Source: Bradyrhizobium erythrophlei
Lineage (GTDB): Bacteria > Pseudomonadota > Alphaproteobacteria > Rhizobiales > Xanthobacteraceae
NCBI RefSeq assembly: GCF_900129425.1
Contig: NZ_LT670817.1
Span: 6,696,001-6,760,000, forward strand
Direction of reading: 5' to 3'
DNA: 64,000 bases
Below, in pieces: positions 1 through 8,995 of this stretch. The notes beneath the pieces are model-generated. The model had not been told where the DNA came from, did no database searches, and saw nothing but the letters and a program-made list of their open reading frames with translations. Position numbers and translations under genes: made by a program. The first letter of the stretch is position 1. Every line of letters starts with the position of its first letter.

Positions 1-1104
1 GGTGCGCGGCCGATGTCGTGTCAGGGCAAGCATCATGCCGACGCCGTAAGCCAGTGAGACGATCGACGAGCCGCCATAGGAAATGAACGGCAGCGTCATG
101 CCCTTGGCCGGTATCAGCTGCAAATTGACCGACATGTTGATCGCGGCCTGCACGCCGAACAAAATGGCGAGCCCCGACGCGGCGAAGCGCGCGAACATAT
201 CTTCAGTGGCGTAGGCGCGCGACAGCGCGCGGATCACGATGAAGGCGAACAGCCCCAGCAGCGCGAGGCAGAGGATAATTCCGAATTCCTCCGCCGCCAC
301 CGCGAACACGAAGTCGGTATGGCTGTCCGGCAGGCTGCGCTTGGCGATGCCTTCGCCCGGCCCAAGCCCGAACCAGCCGCCATTGTAGAAAGCCTCCATG
401 GCGGTATCGACCTGAAAGGTGTCGCCCGAGGCGGGATTCATGAAGCGTGTAATGCGGCCTGCGACATGCGGCACCAGAAGATAGGCGCCGAACAGCCCGG
501 CGCTCGCGGCGCCCGCGAGCCCCAGCACCCAGATCATCCGCATGCCCGCGATGAAGAACAACGCGCCCCACACCATCAGGATCAGCATGGTCTGGCCGAA
601 ATCGGGTTCCATTACCAAGAGCGACACCAGCGTCATCAGCAGCACCAGCGCCATCGAGGTCGCCGGCATTTCCGGCCGCCGCGCCGATTCCGCAAACAGC
701 CATGCGGCCAGCACCACGAAGGCGGGCTTGGCGGATTCGGACGCCTGGATATTGACGCCGATCAGGGTGATCCAGCGCCGCGAGCCCTTGACCTCGGGGC
801 CGATCAGCAACGTCGCCACGATCAGCACGACTGAGACCGCGAAAACAATCAGCGCCGTACGGCGGATCTGCCGCGGCGACAGGAAGGACACCCCGATCAG
901 CACGATGAAGGACGGCACCAGAAAGAGGACGTGGCGGTTGAAGAAGTGAAACGGATCGAGCCCGATCCGGGTCGCCACCGGCGGACTGGCCGCCAGCGAA
1001 AGAATGATGCCGGCCAGCATCAGCGCGATAACAGCCGCAAGCTGCAGCCGGTCGACGGTCCACCACCATTCGCTTAGGGGGGTACGTTGTTCACGGGAAA
1101 TCAT
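1..1104 (-). CDS. ftsW: FtsW, lipid II polymerase/flippase-family division protein (3' end cut by window edge)
   Basis: Inner-membrane SEDS-family protein that polymerises septal peptidoglycan with the division transpeptidase FtsI. The reading frame starts at the ATG whose complement is at 1102-1104 (MISREQRTPL...) and runs off position 1, so the C-terminus is missing. Many hydrophobic helices alternate with short loops. SEDS hallmarks are visible: GSRRWI after about residue 70, VMEPDFGQT in the middle, and near the edge LIPAKGMTLPFISYGGSS, the family's C-terminal signature. It is the last gene seen of the minus-strand dcw cluster, separated from murD by about 185 bp carrying a long inverted repeat. 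The shorter antisense and out-of-frame ORFs here are shadows. Confidence 0.96.
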   Translation of the reverse strand, partial: MISREQRTPLSEWWWTVDRLQLAAVIALMLAGIILSLAASPPVATRIGLDPFHFFNRHVLFLVPSFIVLIGVSFLSPRQIRRTALIVFAVSVVLIVATLLIGPEVKGSRRWITLIGVNIQASESAKPAFVVLAAWLFAESARRPEMPATSMALVLLMTLVSLLVMEPDFGQTMLILMVWGALFFIAGMRMIWVLGLAGAASAGLFGAYLLVPHVAGRITRFMNPASGDTFQVDTAMEAFYNGGWFGLGPGEGIAKRSLPDSHTDFVFAVAAEEFGIILCLALLGLFAFIVIRALSRAYATEDMFARFAASGLAILFGVQAAINMSVNLQLIPAKGMTLPFISYGGSSIVSLAYGVGMMLALTRHRPRT

Positions 1105-1202
1105 CGGCGGTCCCAAAGGCGGAGGTTTGCCCATTGGTCGCCCATGATGGTTTCCAGGAGGTTAACGGAATGCGTAACTTTTGTGGGCAAATGCGCTCCG
1201 CT

Positions 1203-1284
1203 CGTCATGCCCGGGCTTGTCCCGGGCATCCACGTGTTTTGCCCAGGACAGACGTGGATGGCCGGGACAAGCCCGGCCATGACG
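1203..1284. repeat. long imperfect inverted repeat (CGTCATGCCCGGGC / GCCCGGCCATGACG type)
   Basis: About 33-base arms face each other around a 16-base centre. The left arm begins CGTCATGCCCGGGCTTGTCC and the right arm ends ACAAGCCCGGCCATGACG. It lies between ftsW and murD inside the dcw operon. A shorter relative is at 11490-11520. It looks like a dispersed rhizobial palindromic repeat and could form a strong RNA hairpin in the operon transcript. Confidence 0.85.
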
Positions 1285-1289
1285 GGCCA

Positions 1290-2690
1290 TTACACCACCG
1301 GCTCGACGCCGGGCAGCGCGGTGACGAGGTCGCGGAAGCGGGAACCGCGAATCTCGAAATTGCGGTACTGGTCGAACGACGCGCAGGCCGGCGACAGCAG
1401 CACCACGGGATCGGGCAATCCGGAGGCTTCTGCATCGCGCGCCGCATTGGCGACCGCGACCTCGAGCGTCTCGGATATCTCGTGCGGCGCAAGCTCGCCC
1501 AGCGTGCCGGAAAATTCCTTCGCGGCTTCGCCGATCAGATAGGCCTTGCGGATGCGCGGGAAATATTCGCTCAGGCCGGTGATGCCGCCAAGCTTCGGCT
1601 TGCCGCCGGCGATCCAGAAAATATCTGAAAACGACGACAGCGCATGCGCCGCCGCATCTGCATTGGTGCCCTTGGAATCATTGACAAACAGCACGTTGCC
1701 GCGGCGACCGACCTGCTCCATGCGATGCGCCAGGCCGGGAAAACTGCGCAAGCCGTTTTGCAGGGTTTCGGGGGCGACACCGAGCGCCACCGCGCAGGCC
1801 GACGCGCAGGCCGCATTCTGCGCATTGTGCAAGCCACGCAAGGAACCGATGCCGCCGATGACAGCCATCTCGCTGCGCGCGCCGCCGGAGGCGCGCCAGA
1901 TGATTTCGCGCTCGACATAGACGCCGTCGGGAAGCGGATTCTTCACGGAGACCCGGACCACGCGCCGGCCGGCCCGCTCGATCCGGTCGGCGGTGTTGCG
2001 GCTCCAGCCGTCATCGACGCCGACGATCGCGGTGCCCTGCTTCTGCACGCCGGCAACGAGACGTTCCTTCACCGCGGCGTAATGCTCGAGCGTGCCGTGA
2101 CGATCGATGTGATCCTCGCTGACATTGAGCAGGATGCCGACAGAGGGATCGAGCGATGGCGAGAGATCGATCTGATAGGACGACATCTCGATGACGTGAA
2201 CCCGCCCCATCCGCGGTGGCTCCAGCGACAGGATCGCGGTGCCGATATTGCCGCCCATCTGGGTGTCGTAACCGGCAAAGCGCATCAGATGCGCGATCAA
2301 CGCCGTGGTGGTCGATTTGCCGTTGGTGCCGGTGATGGCGACGAACGGCGCATCCGGCGCATGGCGGCGTCGCTCGCGGCAGAACAGTTCGATATCGCCG
2401 ACCACCTCGACGCCGGCCCGTTGCGCCGCCAGCACCGTCCAGTGCGGCGCCGGGTGGGTCAGCGGCGCGCCGGGGGTCAGCACCAGCGCCGCGAAATTGG
2501 CCCACGATACCTTGCGCAAATCGGCGGTAATGAAGCCGGCCTTCGCGGCTTCGGCGAGCTTTTCCACGCCGTCGTCGCTGGCAATCACTTCCGCCCCGCC
2601 CGCCTTCAGCGCGTGGCAGCTCGCCAGCCCCGATCCGCCGAGGCCGAACACCGCGACCGTCTTGCCCGCAAAGGAGGTGACGGGGATCAT
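1290..2690 (-). CDS. murD: UDP-N-acetylmuramoyl-L-alanine--D-glutamate ligase MurD
   Basis: Cytoplasmic Mur ligase that adds D-glutamate to UDP-MurNAc-L-Ala using ATP. The chosen start is MIPVTSFAGK at 2690, not the in-frame start 12 codons upstream, because those extra codons lie in a palindromic repeat. The 466-residue length is typical of the family. Visible motifs are the N-terminal dinucleotide-like fold VFGLGGSGLA, the ATP-binding loop ITGTNGKSTTTALI, NVSEDHIDRH in the central domain, and FVNDSKGTNADAA / LSPACASFDQ in the C-terminal domain. It lies between mraY and ftsW in the dcw cluster. Confidence 0.97.
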   Translation of the reverse strand: MIPVTSFAGKTVAVFGLGGSGLASCHALKAGGAEVIASDDGVEKLAEAAKAGFITADLRKVSWANFAALVLTPGAPLTHPAPHWTVLAAQRAGVEVVGDIELFCRERRRHAPDAPFVAITGTNGKSTTTALIAHLMRFAGYDTQMGGNIGTAILSLEPPRMGRVHVIEMSSYQIDLSPSLDPSVGILLNVSEDHIDRHGTLEHYAAVKERLVAGVQKQGTAIVGVDDGWSRNTADRIERAGRRVVRVSVKNPLPDGVYVEREIIWRASGGARSEMAVIGGIGSLRGLHNAQNAACASACAVALGVAPETLQNGLRSFPGLAHRMEQVGRRGNVLFVNDSKGTNADAAAHALSSFSDIFWIAGGKPKLGGITGLSEYFPRIRKAYLIGEAAKEFSGTLGELAPHEISETLEVAVANAARDAEASGLPDPVVLLSPACASFDQYRNFEIRGSRFRDLVTALPGVEPVV

Positions 2691-2702
2691 GACGTGGCGT
2701 CG

Positions 2703-2779
2703 GTCATTCCGGGGCGTGCGAAGCACGAACCCGGAATCTCGAGATTCCGGATTGCCGCTTCGCGGCCTCCGGAATGACG
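2703..2779. repeat. dispersed palindromic repeat (ATTCCGGGGC...GGAATGAC family), copy 1
   Basis: Element with outer arms TCATTCCGG / CCGGAATGA and an inner palindrome CCGGAATCTCGAGATTCCGG. It occupies the murD-mraY gap. Related copies are at 10328, 12788, 13933, 14825 (divergent) and 17555 (partial). Confidence 0.9.
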
Positions 2780-2799
2780 AAAGAGAGTATCCAAGGCGA

Positions 2800-3906
2800 T
2801 CACCGCAGCTTCAGCGTGGAGAGGCCGGCCAGCGCCAGCATCACCGAGATGATCCAGAACCGGATCACGATCTGCGGTTCGGTCCAGCCCAGTTGCTCGA
2901 AATGGTGATGGATCGGCGCCATCCGGAACACGCGCTTGCCGGTGAGCTTGAACGACACCACCTGCACGATCACCGAGACCGCTTCCAGCACGAACAGGCC
3001 GCCGATCACGGCAAGCACGATCTCGTGTTTGACCGCGACCGCGATCGAGCCGAGCATGCCGCCGAGCGCCAGCGAGCCGGTGTCGCCCATGAAGATCGAC
3101 GCCGGCGGCGCGTTGAACCACAGGAATCCCAGTCCTGCGCCAAGCACCGCGCCGCACAGCACCGCGAGTTCGCCGGTACCGGCGACGTAATTGATCTGCA
3201 GGTAATCCGAGAACACCGCGTTGCCGACGAGATAGGAGATCAGGCCGAAACTCGCCGCCGCGATCATGACGGGAACGATGGCCAGACCGTCGAGACCGTC
3301 GGTCAGATTGACCGCGTTGCCGGCGCCCACCATGATGAACGCGCCGAACAGCAGGAAGAACCAGCCGAAATTCAACAGCACGTCCTTGAAGAACGGAATC
3401 ACCAGCGAGGTCGAGAACGGGTCGCGTCCGAGCCGGACCAGGGCGTAACACGCCGCCAGCGCGATCACCGCTTCGATCGCAAGGCGGATGCGCCCGGCGA
3501 AGCCGCTATGGGTCTGCTTCGTCACTTTCAGATAATCGTCGTAGAAGCCGACGAAGCCGAAGCCGAGCGTCACCGCGAGCACGATCCAGACATAGGGATT
3601 GAGCGGATTGGCCCACAGCAGCGTCGAGACCACCAGTCCCGACAGGATCATCAGCCCGCCCATCGTCGGGGTGCCGATCTTGGTGACGAGATGCGATTGC
3701 GGGCCGTCGCTGCGGATCGGCTGGCCCTTGCCCTGGCGAATCCTCAGGTGATCGATGATCCAGGGACCGAACAGGAAAACGAACAGCGCCCCCGTCACCA
3801 TGGCGCCGCCGGTGCGAAAGGTGATGTAGCGGAACACATTCAAGAATGTGCGGAACACGGCAAACCCTGGAACCGTGTTGGAAAGATCGATCAGCCAGTA
3901 AAACAT
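2800..3906 (-). CDS. mraY: phospho-N-acetylmuramoyl-pentapeptide transferase MraY
   Basis: Integral membrane enzyme that transfers phospho-MurNAc-pentapeptide from UDP to undecaprenyl phosphate, making lipid I. It has 368 residues and about ten hydrophobic segments, as expected. Key signatures: GTPTMGG near residue 80, the acidic active-site segment FVGFYDDYLKV, NLTDGLDGLA, FMGDTGSLALGG, and the C-terminal MAPIHHHFE loop. It starts MFYWLIDLS at 3906, 11 bp after the murF stop, so translation is probably coupled. Confidence 0.98.
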   Translation of the reverse strand: MFYWLIDLSNTVPGFAVFRTFLNVFRYITFRTGGAMVTGALFVFLFGPWIIDHLRIRQGKGQPIRSDGPQSHLVTKIGTPTMGGLMILSGLVVSTLLWANPLNPYVWIVLAVTLGFGFVGFYDDYLKVTKQTHSGFAGRIRLAIEAVIALAACYALVRLGRDPFSTSLVIPFFKDVLLNFGWFFLLFGAFIMVGAGNAVNLTDGLDGLAIVPVMIAAASFGLISYLVGNAVFSDYLQINYVAGTGELAVLCGAVLGAGLGFLWFNAPPASIFMGDTGSLALGGMLGSIAVAVKHEIVLAVIGGLFVLEAVSVIVQVVSFKLTGKRVFRMAPIHHHFEQLGWTEPQIVIRFWIISVMLALAGLSTLKLR

Positions 3907-3916
3907 TCAAACCGCC

Positions 3917-5356
3917 CTATACCGCGGCTTCGTCGAGCGCGGTCTTGCCGGGAAAGCGCCTTTCAAGCGCATTCACAATCGTTTTCATCTTCGAGCCGAG
4001 CGATCCCTTGACCATGATGGCGTCGCCGGCGCGAATCGCGGCAACCGCCTCTGCTTCGAGACCCGCCGCGCTCTCGGCATAGCCGCCCCGTTTACCCGTG
4101 GAAAGAGCGTCCCACAAGTTACGCATCAGCGGACCACAGCAATATACGAGATCGATGTGGTTGGCCTTGATGGCGTCGGCCAGGCCGCGATGCAGCGCGG
4201 CGCCGGTGGGGCCGAGTTCCAGCATGTCGCCGAGCACCGCGATGCGCCGGCCATGCGGACCGACCGCGGCATGGCCGAGCACGTTCAGTGCCGCCGCCAT
4301 CGACGCCGGGTTGGCGTTATAGCTTTCATCGATCAGCGTCGCCTCGCCGTCGGCGGTTTCGAGCACGCGCCGAGCGCCGCGGCCCGCCGCCGGCCCGATC
4401 TGCGACAGCGACAGCGCCGCCAGCGCCAGATCGGCGCCCGCGAGCGAGGCGGCTGCGAGCACCGCCAGCGAATTCATCGCCATGTGGCGGCCGGGCATGC
4501 CGAGTTTGTAGGTAACGTCATGGCCGAGGATATTGGCATGCACCGCCGAACAGGCCGCATGCAGCGACACGTCGAGCAGCCGCGCGTCGGATTTCGTGTC
4601 GGCGCCGAAAGAGACGATGCGCGAGATACCTAGCTTGCCAGCGCGTCTTTGTAATCGCGCGAACTGCGAGTTGTCGCGGTTGAGCACCACCGTGCCACCG
4701 GGCTCGAGGCCGGTGAAGATTTCCGCCTTGGCGTCGGCGATCGCCTCGATGCCGGCGAAGAACTCCAGATGCACCGGCTCCACCGTGGTGATGACAGCCA
4801 CATGCGGCCGCACCATGTTGACCAGCGGCTCGATTTCGCCGGCGTGATTCATGCCGATCTCGAAGATCGCAAAACGCACTGTGGCCGGGCATCGCGCCAG
4901 CGACAGCGGCACGCCCCAGTGGTTGTTGAAGGACGCGGCCGAGGCGTGGGTCTCGCCTTGTGCGCCGAGCACGCGCCGCAGCGCTTCCTTGGTCGAGGTC
5001 TTGCCGACCGAACCGGTGACCGCGATCACCTGGGCCTTCAGGCGCGCGCGCGCGGCGCGGGCGAGATCGACCAGTCCGGCGAGCACGTCGTCCACCACCA
5101 GCAGCGGCGCGTCGGGCGCGAATGTGTGGCGCTGCGCGGCCTCGACCACCGCCAGCGCCGCGCCCGCCTTCAGGGCGGCCTCGACGAAATCGTGGCCGTC
5201 GTGAACGTCGCCCTTGATGGCGAAATAAGCCTCGCCCGGCGCGATGGTGCGGCTGTCGATGGAAAGGCCCGTGACGGCCTCGGGCAACGTGCCCCGGACC
5301 TTCGCGCGCATCGCCTCCGCCATCGCGCCCGAAGTCCACAGCGGCGTCGTGCTCAT
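3917..5356 (-). CDS. murF: UDP-N-acetylmuramoyl-tripeptide--D-alanyl-D-alanine ligase MurF
   Basis: Cytoplasmic ATP-dependent ligase that adds D-Ala-D-Ala to UDP-MurNAc-tripeptide. It has 479 residues. Motifs: SIDSRTIAPGEAYFAIKG in the N-terminal uridine-binding domain, VTGSVGKTSTKEAL (P-loop), NNHWGVPLSL, EIGMNHAGEIEPL, and DESYNANPASM in the C-terminal part. Its start overlaps the end of murE by four bases (ATGA type), so the two are translationally coupled. Confidence 0.97.
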   Translation of the reverse strand: MSTTPLWTSGAMAEAMRAKVRGTLPEAVTGLSIDSRTIAPGEAYFAIKGDVHDGHDFVEAALKAGAALAVVEAAQRHTFAPDAPLLVVDDVLAGLVDLARAARARLKAQVIAVTGSVGKTSTKEALRRVLGAQGETHASAASFNNHWGVPLSLARCPATVRFAIFEIGMNHAGEIEPLVNMVRPHVAVITTVEPVHLEFFAGIEAIADAKAEIFTGLEPGGTVVLNRDNSQFARLQRRAGKLGISRIVSFGADTKSDARLLDVSLHAACSAVHANILGHDVTYKLGMPGRHMAMNSLAVLAAASLAGADLALAALSLSQIGPAAGRGARRVLETADGEATLIDESYNANPASMAAALNVLGHAAVGPHGRRIAVLGDMLELGPTGAALHRGLADAIKANHIDLVYCCGPLMRNLWDALSTGKRGGYAESAAGLEAEAVAAIRAGDAIMVKGSLGSKMKTIVNALERRFPGKTALDEAAV

Positions 5357-6813
5357 GCCACCCTCGGCGCAAAGGCGGATGCGACCGCATCGTGATCGCT
5401 GAACGGCAACACCCGGTCGCCGACGATCTGTCCGGTCTCGTGGCCCTTGCCGGCAATCAGCAGCGCATCGCCCGGCTGCAGCGCTGCAATCGCGGTCCGG
5501 ATCGCCTCGGTGCGGTCCCCGATCTCCCTGGCACCGTTCGCAGCGTTCAGGATCGCGGATCGGATCGCTTGCGGATTTTCGCTGCGCGGATTGTCGTCGG
5601 TGACGATGACGCTGTCGGCATTCGCGACGGCAATCGCGCCCATCAGAGGCCGCTTGCCGGCGTCGCGGTCGCCGCCGGCGCCGAACACCACGACAAGCCT
5701 GCGTTTCGCGTAGGGCCGCAGCGCCCGCAGCGCCTTCGCCAGCGCGTCGGGCTTGTGCGCATAATCGATAAAGATCGGCGCGCCGTTGTGCTCGGCGACC
5801 CGCTCCAGCCGGCCCTTCGCGCCTTCGAGCAGTTCGAGCTCGGCAAACACGGCTGTGGGCTCGCTGCCGGTAGAGATCGCGAGCCCGGCGGCGACCAGCG
5901 CATTCTCGATCTGGAATTCGCCGACCAGCGGCAGCCGCACCGCATGCCTGCGCCCGCGATGTTCGAGCTCAAGTTTCTGCGCAAAGCCGTCGATCTCGGC
6001 TTTGACCAGGCGAATGCCCTCGCGCGCGCCGTCGCCCTTGTGGCCAACGGTGACGATCCGCAGGTTTCTCGCGCGGGCCGCATCGATGACCGTCTGCGAG
6101 CAATCGTGATCGGCCGAGATCACAGCCGTGCCGCCGGCCGCGATGAGATCGCGGAACAGCCGCAGCTTGGCGGCAAGATAATGCGCGACGTCGGGATGGT
6201 AATCCATGTGGTCGCGCGACAGATTGGTGAAGCCGCCGGCAGCGATGCACACGCCGTCCAGCCGATACTGATCGAGCCCGTGCGACGACGCTTCAAAGGC
6301 GAGATGCGTGACGCCTTCGCGCGCGATCTCGTCGAGCTGCCGGTGCAGCGCGATCGGATCCGGCGTCGTCAGCGAGCCGTAGATGGTGCGCTTGGGCGAT
6401 ACCAGCCCGATGGTACCGATGCTGGCCGAGGCATGACCGAGCCGCTGCCAGATCTGCCGCGTGAAGGCGGCGACGGAAGTCTTGCCGCTGGTGCCGGTGA
6501 CGGCGGCAATCGTCGCAGGCTGTCGCGGGTAGAATCTCGCCGCGGCCAGCGCCAGCGCGCGGCGCGGATTGGGCGTGGTGACGAACGGCACGCGGGCTTC
6601 ACCTTGCGGCGGATGATCGCCCGCGATCGCCACCGCGCCGGAGGAAATCGCGGAATCGATGAAGCGCGCGCCGTCGGTCTTGCCGCCGGCGATCGCAAAA
6701 AATAGATCGCCGGGCTTCACCGCGCGGCTGTCGACGGCAAGGCCTGTCACCGCGACCGCTTCCGCCTGCGGGTCGATCGTGGCGTCATCGCTGAACAGCT
6801 CGCGAAGTCTCAT
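5353..6813 (-). CDS. murE: UDP-N-acetylmuramoyl-L-alanyl-D-glutamate--2,6-diaminopimelate ligase MurE
   Basis: Adds the third stem amino acid to the peptidoglycan precursor. It has 486 residues. Visible: AVDSRAVKPGDLFFAIAG near the N-terminus, VTGTSGKTSVAAF (P-loop), the TTPDP and EASSHGLDQYR substrate region, the carbamylated-lysine region, and DNPRSENP late in the protein. The DNPR tetrad is the meso-diaminopimelate specificity motif, which fits a Gram-negative organism. It ends inside the murF start and lies 54 bp downstream of ftsI. Confidence 0.97.
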   Translation of the reverse strand: MRLRELFSDDATIDPQAEAVAVTGLAVDSRAVKPGDLFFAIAGGKTDGARFIDSAISSGAVAIAGDHPPQGEARVPFVTTPNPRRALALAAARFYPRQPATIAAVTGTSGKTSVAAFTRQIWQRLGHASASIGTIGLVSPKRTIYGSLTTPDPIALHRQLDEIAREGVTHLAFEASSHGLDQYRLDGVCIAAGGFTNLSRDHMDYHPDVAHYLAAKLRLFRDLIAAGGTAVISADHDCSQTVIDAARARNLRIVTVGHKGDGAREGIRLVKAEIDGFAQKLELEHRGRRHAVRLPLVGEFQIENALVAAGLAISTGSEPTAVFAELELLEGAKGRLERVAEHNGAPIFIDYAHKPDALAKALRALRPYAKRRLVVVFGAGGDRDAGKRPLMGAIAVANADSVIVTDDNPRSENPQAIRSAILNAANGAREIGDRTEAIRTAIAALQPGDALLIAGKGHETGQIVGDRVLPFSDHDAVASAFAPRVA

Positions 6814-6867
6814 GATCTTCCGGTCCGGCAGGTGCGCTGGCGCCCCCGTTTTACGAAGTTCTACGCC

Positions 6868-8616
6868 TTACTGGGTTGTCCTGGATGCCGCAAGAATAAG
6901 GCGGTCGGACGGCGGCAGATCGAAACGCGGTTCGATGCCCAGAAGCGGCGCAATACGGGCGATCACATTGCCGCCGGTCGGCACCGCGTTCCAGCCGGAA
7001 GTCATGAAACCGTAGGTTTCCTTCAGCGCCTGCGGCTCGTCCAGCATCACCAGCAGCTGGTATTTTGGATTGTCGGCAGGCAGGATCGCGGTGAAGGCCG
7101 TGAGCACGCGCTTCTTGGCGTAGCGGCCGTTGACGACTTTTTCGGCTGTGCCGGTCTTACCGCCGATGTAATAGCCCTTGACGTCGGCCTTTCGGGCGGT
7201 GCCGATCTCGGCATTGAGGCGCATCAGGAACCGCATCTTTTCGCTGGTCTCGGGCTTGATCACCCGTTTCGCCAGCGCCATGGCTTCCTGCTCGCTGCGT
7301 TTCAGGAAAGTCGGCGGAATCAGATAGCCGCCGTTGACCAGCGCGTCGATGCCCATCACCGCCTGCAGCGGCGCCACCGCGATGCCGTGCCCGAATGCGA
7401 TGGTCACCGTGTTCAACTCGCCCCAGTGCTTCGGCAGGATCGGCGATGCGCTCTCGGGCAGTTCGGTACGCAGCCGGTCCATTTGCCCCATCTTGCGCAG
7501 GAACGCCTTGTGCGCCTCGACGCCCTGCGACAGTGCGATCCGCGCCGCGCCGACGTTGGACGAGAAGGTGAAAACCTCCTTCATGGTGAGAAAGCGGCCC
7601 TTAGGTTCGTCGTCGTGGATCGTGAACTTGCCGTAGTGCAGCGGACCGCGCGCGTCCCACAACGAGTTGAGATCGGACTTGCCGGAATCCAGCGCCATCG
7701 CCAGCGTGAAGGCCTTGAAGGTCGATCCCATCTCGTAGACGCCTGTGGTCAGACGGTTGATGCGATCGGGATCGTGCGCCTCTTTCGGATTGTTGGGATC
7801 GAAATCCGGCACCGACACCATCGCCACGATTTCGCCGGTCCTGACGTTGGAGACGAGACCGGAGGCCGCCTTGGCGTGGAATTTTTCCTTGGCCTTGAGC
7901 AGTTCGTCGCGCAACGCGTGTTCGACGCGCAGGTCGACCGACAATTCCACCGGCAGCTGCAGGCGATCGGTGGCGAAGCCGGCGCGGTGCAAATCGGCGA
8001 GACCGTTGGTGTCGAGCCATTTCTCCATCCCGGCGATGCCCTGGTTGTCGGTGTTGACCAGGCCGATCAGATGCGCGACTTCGGCGCCGGTCGGGTACAC
8101 CCGCTTGTTCTCGCGCAGGAAGCCGATGCCGGGAATGCCGAGGCGGTGAATTTCCAGCTGCTGCTTCGGCGTGATTTCGCGCTTCAGCCAGACGAAGCCT
8201 TTTTTCGACGACAGCCGGTCGCGCACTTCGGCGGTGTCCAGATCCGGCAGCGTCGCGGTCAGGAGCTCGACGGCTTCATCCTTGTCGATGATCCGGCGCG
8301 GCTCGCCGAACAGGCTGGGCGCCTTGACGTCGGTGGCGAGCACCTCGCCGTTGCGGTCGATGATATCCGGCCGCGCGGTGGCGATGGCATCCTGCGCCGC
8401 GGTGTGGCGCGCGCCGTGATTGTCGCCGACGGCGGCGAACATGACCAGCCGTCCGCCGATCACCGCATAGATCGTCAGGAATGCCAGAATCGTAAATCCG
8501 ACGCGGGCGCGCGCTTTCGCGGCGCGGTCGACGTTGCGCCCGTACAGCAGGCTGCGGATCAGCCGCTGCCGCCATGGTTCTGTGGGCTTGACTGGCCTGG
8601 GCGCCCGATCCGTCAT
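6868..8616 (-). CDS. ftsI: division-specific penicillin-binding protein 3 (FtsI), peptidoglycan transpeptidase
   Basis: Septal class B penicillin-binding protein anchored by one N-terminal transmembrane helix (about residues 38-62). Residues 80-240 form the pedestal domain, starting RPDIIDRNGEVLA. The transpeptidase domain carries the active-site S298 in GSTFK, the SSN triad at 352-354 and the KTGT motif at 487-490. Length 582 is normal. The start MTDRAPRPVK overlaps the ftsL stop by four bases. It works with FtsW in septal synthesis and is the beta-lactam target. Confidence 0.97.
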   Translation of the reverse strand: MTDRAPRPVKPTEPWRQRLIRSLLYGRNVDRAAKARARVGFTILAFLTIYAVIGGRLVMFAAVGDNHGARHTAAQDAIATARPDIIDRNGEVLATDVKAPSLFGEPRRIIDKDEAVELLTATLPDLDTAEVRDRLSSKKGFVWLKREITPKQQLEIHRLGIPGIGFLRENKRVYPTGAEVAHLIGLVNTDNQGIAGMEKWLDTNGLADLHRAGFATDRLQLPVELSVDLRVEHALRDELLKAKEKFHAKAASGLVSNVRTGEIVAMVSVPDFDPNNPKEAHDPDRINRLTTGVYEMGSTFKAFTLAMALDSGKSDLNSLWDARGPLHYGKFTIHDDEPKGRFLTMKEVFTFSSNVGAARIALSQGVEAHKAFLRKMGQMDRLRTELPESASPILPKHWGELNTVTIAFGHGIAVAPLQAVMGIDALVNGGYLIPPTFLKRSEQEAMALAKRVIKPETSEKMRFLMRLNAEIGTARKADVKGYYIGGKTGTAEKVVNGRYAKKRVLTAFTAILPADNPKYQLLVMLDEPQALKETYGFMTSGWNAVPTGGNVIARIAPLLGIEPRFDLPPSDRLILAASRTTQ

Positions 8617-8993
8617 TGTTGAGCCTCCGGCGCCGGCACCGAACCGGTCACGGCAGCGGAATCGATCGTCTCGATCATCGCGCCGATCGGATCGGGCTCA
8701 CCGGACCTGGTGAAGTTCGGCGGCCGCTCGGGCAGGTTCTTCAACTGATCGTATTGCGTGGCGGCAATGGGCTTCAGCGGCAGATGGCGTTCGGCGAGGC
8801 CCTGCAGCCGCACCGGCGCATCGAGCTTGGCCCATTCCGAACGCAGCACCGCGATGGCGTCGCGCTGCTCGCGAATCTCCGCATGCAGCCGCAGCACCCG
8901 CTCGGTACGCAAGGTGGAGTCCATCTTGATCCGGTAGACGTAAGCGGCGGCGAAAACCAAAGCGGCGATGACGAGGAGGTGGATGATCCGCAT
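8613..8993 (-). CDS. ftsL: FtsL-like cell division protein
   Basis: Small bitopic protein of 126 residues, identified by position and architecture more than by motif. The start chosen is MRIIHLLVIAAL at 8993, two bases after the rsmH stop. Starts further upstream would run inside rsmH. There is a short cytoplasmic N-terminus, one transmembrane helix (about residues 3-20), then a coiled-coil-like segment rich in E, R and L (LRLHAEIREQRDAIAVLRSE) and a proline-rich tail. This matches alphaproteobacterial FtsL, which recruits FtsI and FtsW through FtsB/FtsQ. Confidence 0.88.
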   Translation of the reverse strand: MRIIHLLVIAALVFAAAYVYRIKMDSTLRTERVLRLHAEIREQRDAIAVLRSEWAKLDAPVRLQGLAERHLPLKPIAATQYDQLKNLPERPPNFTRSGEPDPIGAMIETIDSAAVTGSVPAPEAQQ

Positions 8994-8995
8994 GG

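Noticed and set aside
2305..4011. 568-codon plus-strand ORF across murD and mraY
   Set aside because: Opposite two well-defined Mur genes and rich in R, H, E and Q; shadow frame.
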